From Psychrobacter immobilis (lineage in GTDB: Bacteria; Pseudomonadota; Gammaproteobacteria; Pseudomonadales; Moraxellaceae): a DNA stretch of 64,000 bases. The notes beneath the pieces are model-generated. The model saw only the letters and a program-made list of their open reading frames with translations. It made no database searches and was not told the origin of the DNA. The position numbers and the translations under genes were made by a program. The stretch is taken from assembly GCF_904846185.1 (NCBI RefSeq), contig NZ_CAJGZQ010000006.1, forward strand, positions 1-64,000. The letters run 5' to 3'. Below, in pieces: positions 57,303 to 64,000 of this stretch (within the stretch, counting starts at the first letter, position 1; each line of letters opens with the position of its first letter).

Positions 57303-58559
57303 ATGAATCACAACTTAACGTACCTGCATCCTTATCCTTTTGCAAAGATGGCAACATTGCTTGCTAACAGTGTGCCAGCCCATGACTACAGTGAAATCAA
57401 GCTCGGTATTGGTGAACCAAAACATGAGCCACCAGCGTTCGTGCTGGACGTACTACGTGAAAATTTGGACAAAATAAGTCGTTATCCAACGACTAATGGC
57501 ATGTTTGAGCTGCGCCAAACCATCGCGCATTGGCTAGAAAAACGCTTCTTTTTGAACCATGTCGATGCCAACACGCAAGTATTGCCAGTAATGGGCACAC
57601 GCGAAGCTATTTTTAGTCTGGTACAAGCAGTCGTGGATCATAAAGTAAGTGATACAGAGAGTAGTCCGCTGTCTGTCTCTGACCCATTATCTGCCGTTTC
57701 TCCTATGACTGCTCCTACAATAGTCATGCCCAACCCTTTTTATCAAATATATGAGGGTGCAGCGATACTGGCGCAAGCCGAGCCTTATTTTGTGCCTTGC
57801 ACAATGGACGATGACTTTAAAGGTAACCATCGCGCCGTACCAAAAGATGTTTGGGCGCGTACGCAGTTGCTGTTTGTGTGTAGTCCGAACAATCCAACGG
57901 GCTCGGTCATAACGATGGAAGATTGGGAGTATCTCATTCGTCTGTCAGATCAGTACGATTTTATTATTGCCAGTGACGAGTGCTATAGCGAGCTGTATTT
58001 TGATACGGCGCCGATTGGACTATTGCAAGCCTGCGCTGCCCTCGGTCGTCATGATTTCAAAAACTGTATTGTCTTTCACTCTTTATCTAAGCGTTCAAAT
58101 CTGCCTGGTTTGCGCTCAGGGTTTGTGGCAGGTGATGCCACTATTTTACAAGCTTACCTGCAATATCGTACTTATCAAGGCTGTGCGATGCCGATACCAC
58201 ATCAGCTCGCCTCGATCGCTGCATGGCAAGATGAAAAGCATGTGGCACACAATCGCGCTCTGTATCAAGAAAAGTTTGCCTTGTGGATGTCTGAGCTTGG
58301 TGAACTACTAGAGTTACGAATGCCTGAGGCTGGATTTTACTTTTGGATAAAGGTCCCTGAGCCGTTCGATGGGGATGATGAGCGGTTTGTCAAAGCACTG
58401 TATGAGCAGGCCAATATTCACGCACTAGCAGGGCGCTATCTGTCACGTGATATTGATGGCAAAAACCCTGGGCAAGGCTATGTGCGCATTGCGCTCGTTG
58501 CGAGTGTTGATGAGAGCCGCGAAGCGATAAACCGTATTCGCAAATTACTAGGCGCATAA
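57303..58559 (+). CDS. dapC: Succinyldiaminopimelate transaminase
   Basis: Started at ATG 57303 (MNHNLTYLHPYPF); the longer frame begins with TTG. A 418-aa fold-type I PLP enzyme with SPNNPTGSVI, the acid in IIASDECYSELYF and the PLP lysine in FHSLSKRSNLPGLRSGF. This sequence type and the position after glnD point to DapC, which makes N-succinyl-LL-diaminopimelate for lysine and peptidoglycan. A linker of about 20 residues (TESSPLSVSDPLSAVSPM) near residue 125 is unusual and looks like a low-complexity insertion. Confidence 0.85.
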   Translation: MNHNLTYLHPYPFAKMATLLANSVPAHDYSEIKLGIGEPKHEPPAFVLDVLRENLDKISRYPTTNGMFELRQTIAHWLEKRFFLNHVDANTQVLPVMGTREAIFSLVQAVVDHKVSDTESSPLSVSDPLSAVSPMTAPTIVMPNPFYQIYEGAAILAQAEPYFVPCTMDDDFKGNHRAVPKDVWARTQLLFVCSPNNPTGSVITMEDWEYLIRLSDQYDFIIASDECYSELYFDTAPIGLLQACAALGRHDFKNCIVFHSLSKRSNLPGLRSGFVAGDATILQAYLQYRTYQGCAMPIPHQLASIAAWQDEKHVAHNRALYQEKFALWMSELGELLELRMPEAGFYFWIKVPEPFDGDDERFVKALYEQANIHALAGRYLSRDIDGKNPGQGYVRIALVASVDESREAINRIRKLLGA

Positions 58560-58599
58560 GCAGTCGCTTTATACGTAAAATTTTCAAAAAAAACAGCAA

Positions 58600-58642
58600 C
58601 CTCTAATAGCCACAATATTACTGTGGTTATTAGAGGTTTTTT
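58600..58642 (+). terminator. dapC terminator
   Basis: A 15-bp stem, CCTCTAATAGCCACA with TGTGGTTATTAGAGG, followed by T6. Confidence 0.9.
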
Positions 58643-58717
58643 GCTTTAATAATGCTATAGTAAAGTGTCTTTTATCATCGATTATCTTTTACCAAATATG
58701 CCATCAAGGATGATGCC

Positions 58718-60658
58718 ATGCCCCATCTTGATTTTACCCAGCCGCCCTTTGACGTATTGAGTCTGGCTGAACGTCAAAGCATCAGAAAAAATACCCAAAT
58801 CCGCTACCTTGCCAAAAATGAGAATCTAACTGCCGAAGAGTTGCAATATCTGTATGTGGTCATTAAAGGGCAGATTGAGCAATTGCTTGATGGTGAGTTT
58901 GTTGTCTCTTACTTGGGTAGTAATCACTCCGACCATCTCAATAATAACGACTGGTTCGACAGCCGTCGTCTGCCTGAATCATTGACTGAAAATAGCCTTA
59001 ATACTGAAGCACTGCAGACCTATCAGTTTCGAGCTGCTGAGGATACCTTGCTGCTCCAAGTCGCTGGTAGCACAGTCGATAAAATCAGCGCCCAAAATCA
59101 TCTAGTGCGCCAAATGCTGTCAGACAAATTGCCCGAACGGCTAAAGGCATTACAGCAACGCCGCAATAATAAATCCATAGTCTCTGCCAGCTACAATGAC
59201 CAACAAGAAGTGCAGCAAATCATGTTGCAGCCCGTCATTGACGTCAATCTATTGCCAGTCCATATTGTCAACGCCAATAACAGCTTGTACGAAGCCGCGT
59301 CTATCATGACGAAAGCGGGGCTAAAACATGTACTGGTGCAACCTTTAGACCACCTAAAACATGAGGGAGATATGCAATATGGTACTGGTCATCTATTGGG
59401 CATTTTGACCGATACCGACATTTGCCGCGCCGTGAGTGACCAGCAAGATCCAGCCACTACTCCATGCCAGCGCTATGCTAATTTTAACTTGCGTACCATC
59501 AAAGCCAGTGATGAGATTGGCGATGCATTATTGACCATGACCCGCTATCGCATCCATCGGCTACCAGTGATGGATCAAAATGGAGATGTCGTCGGTATAC
59601 TGGGACAAAGCGATATGCTTGCGCATATTGGTCATCATTCACAGCTCATTAGTATCCAAATCGAGCAAGCAAAAGACTTATCAAGCTTGGATACCGCCGT
59701 CGAGCTTATCGGTCGTTACATTCGCGCCCAACATCAAAACGGTGTCAAAATCGGTAATATCAGCCGCATGGTACAGACCTTAAATGCACAGGTATTTACC
59801 AAGCTTTGGCAACTTATCGTGCCTGATGAGGTCATGAACAATACCTGCCTGATTGTGATGGGCTCCGAGGGGCGCGGTGAGCAAATCATGCGTACCGACC
59901 AAGACAATGCGCTCATCTTACGTGACGGCTATACTCACCCTGATCTGGCACAATTTGCGGATACTTTTAATCAGCATTTAGCAGACCTCGGTTATCCACT
60001 GTGCGATGGTAATATCATGATGACCAACCCTATGTGGCGTCAGCCGCTAAAACAGTTTAATGCTCAGATTGGTTTATGGTTTAGAAATACGGATCCCATG
60101 CATGGTATTTATTTGTCTGCCATACTCGATGGCGAATACGTCTGCGGAGATGAGTCATTATTGACTCAGGTGCGTCAACATTTAAAGGTTGCCCACAGGC
60201 AGTCAGACCCTATGTTTGTACGCCAGTTCGCGCGCGCCGCGCTACAGTTCGGTGATGTCAATCAGTGGTGGCAAAAGTTCGTGCCTTTGCTCGGTGGTAA
60301 ATCTGGGTCAGAAGACATTGATCTAAAGAAAGCCGGTATCTTTCCACTGGTTCATGGCATTCGTACCTTGGCGTTAGAAAACGATATCTTAGAGCTGCCC
60401 AGTAGTAAAAATCGTCTTAAAGCTTTGGTACAAACGCGCGCCTTGACCCAAGAGCGCGCAGATACTCTATTAGAAGCCTTGGAGTTTTTTATGGCACAGC
60501 GCCTATCAGTCGCGTTATCAACCGATGATAAACATGCACGGCAAGTCAACCCAATGACCTTGACCGCGCTTGAGCGCGACTTATTAAAAGAGTGTTTGGC
60601 CGTTGTTAAAAGCTTTAAAAATCAGCTACGTCAGCATTATCAACTAGAGCTCGCATAA
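58718..60658 (+). CDS. CBS-domain / DUF294 nucleotidyltransferase-like signalling protein
   Basis: A 646-aa cytoplasmic protein. The N-terminal ~150 residues resemble a cyclic-nucleotide-binding domain. A CBS pair follows (about residues 180-310; GILTDTDICRAVSD and RIHRLPVMDQNGDVVGILG). Then comes a DUF294 nucleotidyltransferase domain (VMGSEGRGEQIMRTDQDNAL, about 380) and a C-terminal DUF294_C helical domain. The set is typical of regulators linked to acetate metabolism and carbon signalling, but no such operon is seen here. It is in an operon with the exonuclease gene, 34 bases downstream. Confidence 0.85.
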   Translation: MPHLDFTQPPFDVLSLAERQSIRKNTQIRYLAKNENLTAEELQYLYVVIKGQIEQLLDGEFVVSYLGSNHSDHLNNNDWFDSRRLPESLTENSLNTEALQTYQFRAAEDTLLLQVAGSTVDKISAQNHLVRQMLSDKLPERLKALQQRRNNKSIVSASYNDQQEVQQIMLQPVIDVNLLPVHIVNANNSLYEAASIMTKAGLKHVLVQPLDHLKHEGDMQYGTGHLLGILTDTDICRAVSDQQDPATTPCQRYANFNLRTIKASDEIGDALLTMTRYRIHRLPVMDQNGDVVGILGQSDMLAHIGHHSQLISIQIEQAKDLSSLDTAVELIGRYIRAQHQNGVKIGNISRMVQTLNAQVFTKLWQLIVPDEVMNNTCLIVMGSEGRGEQIMRTDQDNALILRDGYTHPDLAQFADTFNQHLADLGYPLCDGNIMMTNPMWRQPLKQFNAQIGLWFRNTDPMHGIYLSAILDGEYVCGDESLLTQVRQHLKVAHRQSDPMFVRQFARAALQFGDVNQWWQKFVPLLGGKSGSEDIDLKKAGIFPLVHGIRTLALENDILELPSSKNRLKALVQTRALTQERADTLLEALEFFMAQRLSVALSTDDKHARQVNPMTLTALERDLLKECLAVVKSFKNQLRQHYQLELA

Positions 60659-60692
60659 GTAAAACAATCGCATAAATGGATGAGCGACAACT

Positions 60693-61298
60693 ATGAGTTG
60701 GCTAACACAGTTATCCTGCGCTTGGCAAAAAACGCAGCTACAGCGTCCAGAGTTGGCATCGATGTTTACCAAGTCTTTGGCTAAGCAGTGGGTAGCGATT
60801 GACTGCGAAATGACCGGACTCAATCCAAAAAATCACCATTTACTGTCTGTCGCCGCGATTCATATCAATGACAATACAATAGATACGGGCAATGGCATGC
60901 ATATCGTCTGCAGACCACCTGTGATGCCAGACCGTGACACCATTGTGATTCATGGCCTGCGTACTGCCGACGTTGAGCATGGTATGAGCTACGATGAGAT
61001 GCTAGCGTTACTACTACCGTTTATAGGCAATCGGCCGATTGTGGGGTTTTGTACAAGTTTAGACACAGCGTTTTTAAACCCTCTGGTCAAACGCTATATG
61101 GGCACAGCACTGCCCAACGAAGTCATCGATTTGCGCCATTTATATAGTCGGCGCATGAGTGGTCAAACCCAAGGACTATCTAGCCAAGCGCAGCATCTGA
61201 CCAATATTTTAGCGCATTATAATATACCCGATCTAGGCGCTCATGATGCTTACAACGATGCCATCATGACCGCCATGGCATTTTTACATGTGCGCTAA
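60693..61298 (+). CDS. 3'-5' exonuclease, DEDDh family
   Basis: A 201-aa nuclease related to the DNA polymerase III epsilon subunit. ExoI is WVAIDCEMTGLNPKNHHLLS with the D-E pair; ExoII is in FCTSLDTAFLNPLV; ExoIII is GAHDAYNDAIMTA with the His and Asp. It would digest single-stranded 3' ends. It follows the DUF294 gene with a short gap, a pairing seen in other gammaproteobacteria, so the two are probably co-transcribed. It lacks a HHH polymerase-binding region, so it is not itself DnaQ. Confidence 0.85.
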   Translation: MSWLTQLSCAWQKTQLQRPELASMFTKSLAKQWVAIDCEMTGLNPKNHHLLSVAAIHINDNTIDTGNGMHIVCRPPVMPDRDTIVIHGLRTADVEHGMSYDEMLALLLPFIGNRPIVGFCTSLDTAFLNPLVKRYMGTALPNEVIDLRHLYSRRMSGQTQGLSSQAQHLTNILAHYNIPDLGAHDAYNDAIMTAMAFLHVR

Positions 61299-61411
61299 CG
61301 TGCGTTCGCATTCTGCAAATTCAGATAAAAACAGGTTTTCATCTACGCCTGCCATCTACGCGAAAACGGCAACTCATGTTACCATAGGCTGTTTTTGCCA
61401 CCTGATGAAAG

Positions 61412-63427
61412 ATGCTCATGCGACCCACCTATAAACTCCGTCATTCCTCTGCTTTTACTGCCAAATTATCCCCTTTTTCTCGTTATCTGCGACCGTCGAA
61501 GCCGCCTGCTAAATACGTACCTATCATGGCGTTATTAGCAACGGCGACACTATTGCCCATCCATGCACAAGCAGCACTACCAAAAGCCATCGAAGCAGCA
61601 TTATCACGAGCCGATTTAACAGAAGCTGATATTAGTATTATCGTCACACCAGTCGGTGATAAAAATGCCAGTCACCTGCCCGCTCCCATTCAGGTTATTG
61701 ATAGCAGCAGCACACACCGCTCATCTAAACCAGCTCTTCAGACAAAACCGACTGCCAATATAAATGCTGATATAACAAGTAATTCTCAAAAAACCACGCA
61801 AAATAATAATGACAAAACCAGTAATAACCATGTGCGCCAACAGAGTACGCTGATTACTATTGAGCAGCGTACCATTGAAAAGCATGAGAAAAAACTGCAT
61901 GCCTACACCGATGATCCTTACACTTATCAAAGCTTAGAAAGCATCCCAACGATATTGGGTGATAAGGCAAAAACAGCTGTCATTAACAACAATGCTAATA
62001 ACAATAAAACTGATGACATCAGTACTGATAACGCCTCCATAAAAATTTCATTTTCGCCGTTGCTGAACCATCAAGCCGATATCGCTCGCACGCCTGCCAG
62101 CACCATGAAACTCGTTCCCAGCTTTATTGCTTTAGACACCCTAGGCGCTGATTTTGTCTGGCATACCCGTGTCTATCATACAGGCCTTGTCATCGGTGAC
62201 CGTCTGCATGGCGATTTGATTATTCAAGGCAGCGGTGATCCAAAAATGACCCACGAGCGTTTAGAACAGCTCCTTTATAAAGTACAGTCGTCCGGTATCC
62301 GTCATATCGACGGTGATATTATCATTGACAGCGGCGTCTTTAAAAATGTCAGTAAAGACCCTGCCGCCTTTGATAACTCGCCACTACGTCCTTATAACGC
62401 CAGTCCCGATGGTTTTTTGGTGAATTTTAGTACCATCGGTATCAAAAGCTATCCGTTAAACGATGACCAAGCAAATCTAACTTATACACCAAAATTAGCA
62501 AACTATGCTTTGCCCAGCATCATAAATACGCGTTCGGCGGCCTGTGGACAAGCGCGTTATAGTCTCGCACCTGAATGGCAAGCAAAACAATTGGTGTTAA
62601 ATACTCATTTGCCAAACAGCTGCCAAGAGCATGCTTTTTATGTGGCTTATCCTGATGCCAAAGATTTTGCCGCACGCGTTATTGCCGCAAAATGGCAAGA
62701 GCTAGGCAATACGCTGAGTGGTAGTGTCATCACTCAAGAAGCACCCTACACTACAACGAAAAGCACCAAATCAGCGCATGGTTTAGCAGCACTTCCTATA
62801 TCACCGCTGCCTATTGTCAGCTACCCATCATTGAATTTGACGCAGCAGATTTACGATATCAATCACTTTTCAAACAATGTGATGACTGAGCAAGTGGCGC
62901 TATCGATTGGTGTTTATGACAAAGTTGATAATAAAACGCTCGATAAAGCTATTAATGGTTCACATAGCTTGTATCAATTTGGCACGCCGACTGCGACGAG
63001 CTATCCTGTCGCATTGCAGACTATTAATCAATGGTGGCAGACCAATCTAAGCACACCGCCGCCGCATTTGACCAATGGTTCAGGACTCTGCCGCGACTGT
63101 ACCATCACAGCTGCAAACCTAAGCGAGCTATTAACTTATGCTTATAGCCATCCAAGTTTTAACGCTTACGTCAACTCGTTAGGTATCGCTGGCGTTAGTG
63201 GCACCATTACCGCTCATAGTGAACGCCTACCAGAATCAGCAGCCATTGGTCGTGCGTGGATAAAAACAGGTACCTTAAACAACGTCACCTCGATGGCAGG
63301 GTATGTCAAAGGATTGTCGGGACAGGATTATGTCGTGGTTGGACTCATCAATAGTGAGCAAGCACATAACGCTTATACAGCCAGACCTGTGCTAGATGCG
63401 ATGCTTGATTGGACGGCGCAGCATTAA
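61412..63427 (+). CDS. dacB: D-alanyl-D-alanine carboxypeptidase/endopeptidase (PBP4)
   Basis: A 671-aa penicillin-binding protein of the S13 family. The N-terminus has an extended signal region with a helix near residues 40-55 (IMALLATATLLPIHAQA) and then a low-complexity linker rich in Asn/Ser/Thr (about 90-205), unusually long for the family. Active-site motifs are STMK in RTPASTMKLVPSF, SNN in HFSNNVMTEQVA and KTG in WIKTGTLNNVTSM. It trims and cleaves peptidoglycan crosslinks in the periplasm. The start is the first of two close ATGs (61412, 61418). Confidence 0.9.
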   Translation: MLMRPTYKLRHSSAFTAKLSPFSRYLRPSKPPAKYVPIMALLATATLLPIHAQAALPKAIEAALSRADLTEADISIIVTPVGDKNASHLPAPIQVIDSSSTHRSSKPALQTKPTANINADITSNSQKTTQNNNDKTSNNHVRQQSTLITIEQRTIEKHEKKLHAYTDDPYTYQSLESIPTILGDKAKTAVINNNANNNKTDDISTDNASIKISFSPLLNHQADIARTPASTMKLVPSFIALDTLGADFVWHTRVYHTGLVIGDRLHGDLIIQGSGDPKMTHERLEQLLYKVQSSGIRHIDGDIIIDSGVFKNVSKDPAAFDNSPLRPYNASPDGFLVNFSTIGIKSYPLNDDQANLTYTPKLANYALPSIINTRSAACGQARYSLAPEWQAKQLVLNTHLPNSCQEHAFYVAYPDAKDFAARVIAAKWQELGNTLSGSVITQEAPYTTTKSTKSAHGLAALPISPLPIVSYPSLNLTQQIYDINHFSNNVMTEQVALSIGVYDKVDNKTLDKAINGSHSLYQFGTPTATSYPVALQTINQWWQTNLSTPPPHLTNGSGLCRDCTITAANLSELLTYAYSHPSFNAYVNSLGIAGVSGTITAHSERLPESAAIGRAWIKTGTLNNVTSMAGYVKGLSGQDYVVVGLINSEQAHNAYTARPVLDAMLDWTAQH

Positions 63428-63470
63428 GTGTTTTTTACATCCTATTTTTCACCTTTATAAAGGTTCACTT

Positions 63471-63986
63471 ATGTCACGCAAGACAACCAATCTCAATAAA
63501 TCCAAGACTCATTCAGGTGGCAAGCCGCTGCCGAAAAACCATGAGTCAGCGCAACCTAAATTGGCACAATATGTAGGATATTTCGCGATTGGCTATACGC
63601 TTGCCAGCGCAATATTTATGATGATTCAAACCAAGCTTGCTTTGAATTCGCAACTGGTAACGGTATTGTCTATCATTATCGGGGCTTATATCGCGGTTCG
63701 TAAATTTGTCAAACATCAGCAGCGCGCATTGAATAGCGGTGAAATCAATCGCTTAATGTTTGGCGGAGTCGCGGTGGTCTGGCTACTGACTGTCATTTAC
63801 TTCTTAGCTATATGGTTTTGGTTGTTTGATGCGGTAAATCGCGAAGTCTTACTAGAGATGGCCGTCCAGCAACCACTGCCATTGGTCTCATCGCTGGTGA
63901 TGATATTGGTGCTGACACTGGTCAGTGCTCGCATCAGTCTTTGGGCGATCAATCGCCTGCTTGACCCTAAACGAAAAACTATGTGA
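63471..63986 (+). CDS. Small membrane protein, four predicted helices
   Basis: Started at ATG 63471 (MSRKTTNLNKSK), with AAAGG upstream; the longer frame overlaps dacB. The 171-aa product has a basic N-terminus and helices near residues 35-55, 60-80, 100-125 and 140-160 (VSSLVMILVLTLVSARISLW). It follows dacB by 44 bases and may be co-transcribed. No family recognised. Confidence 0.6.
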   Translation: MSRKTTNLNKSKTHSGGKPLPKNHESAQPKLAQYVGYFAIGYTLASAIFMMIQTKLALNSQLVTVLSIIIGAYIAVRKFVKHQQRALNSGEINRLMFGGVAVVWLLTVIYFLAIWFWLFDAVNREVLLEMAVQQPLPLVSSLVMILVLTLVSARISLWAINRLLDPKRKTM

Positions 63987-64000
63987 GCGAGAAGACCTCA

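Overview
The window looks like a chromosomal segment of a Moraxellaceae gammaproteobacterium, most likely Psychrobacter. The basis is moderate-to-low GC, a secreted lipase followed by its foldase, the glnD-dapC neighbourhood, several FAS1 lipoproteins, an AGCS alanine symporter, a cobalamin-dependent metH and many small secreted or Sel1-repeat proteins. The genus is inferred from gene content only; there is no rRNA or tRNA gene in the window.

Layout. (1) 1-1650: the 3' end of a DUF927 primase/helicase-type gene, which marks the edge of a mobile element, followed by repeat-rich DNA and a 33-residue Gly-rich peptide gene with its own promoter. (2) 1656-18146 (minus strand): a type I restriction-modification locus, hsdM-hsdS-[accessory genes]-hsdR plus a 416-aa unknown gene. 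The hsdS-hsdR interval is stretched to about 7.5 kb. It carries unknown secreted paralogues, Sel1 and TPR-like proteins, and, between them, truncated copies of the hsdS 3' end, the hsdR 5' end and the 3' end of a third gene. This looks like several versions of the hsdS/hsdR junction stacked by recombination. An EVE-domain gene lies upstream of hsdM. (3) 18.3-24.2 kb: an orphan CdiI-like immunity gene, a Sir2 deacylase, adenine deaminase, and the LemA/TPM-domain operon. (4) 24.2-30 kb: a 1.2 kb gap, an alanine/sodium symporter and three FAS1 lipoproteins. (5) 30.4-37.8 kb: metH, a BASS transporter, a relic of the metH 3' end, and then an AT-rich insertion. The insertion encodes a 499-aa reverse transcriptase of the defence (UG/DRT) type, preceded by a strongly structured RNA of about 315 nt. 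Two tandem DUF2256 zinc-ribbon genes follow. (6) 38-47.6 kb (minus): a YqiJ-like membrane protein, a flotillin and a 2055-aa AAA+ ATPase. (7) 47.7-52.2 kb (minus): a TolB-like lipoprotein, an 8 x 16 bp tandem array, a META lipoprotein, and the lipase foldase and lipase. (8) 52.5-64 kb (mostly plus): housekeeping genes map, glnD, dapC, a CBS/DUF294 protein, a DEDDh exonuclease, dacB and a small membrane protein.

The most interesting element is the reverse transcriptase with its upstream RNA (35473-37345). A promoter predicts transcription starting exactly at the 5' strand of a long-range closing stem, whose 3' strand lies just before the RT start. At least four local hairpins lie between the two. 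A stop-free reading frame of 68 codons also runs through this RNA and ends on the RT start codon. The second notable feature is the serially duplicated hsdS/hsdR junction, a possible cargo hotspot inside an operon.
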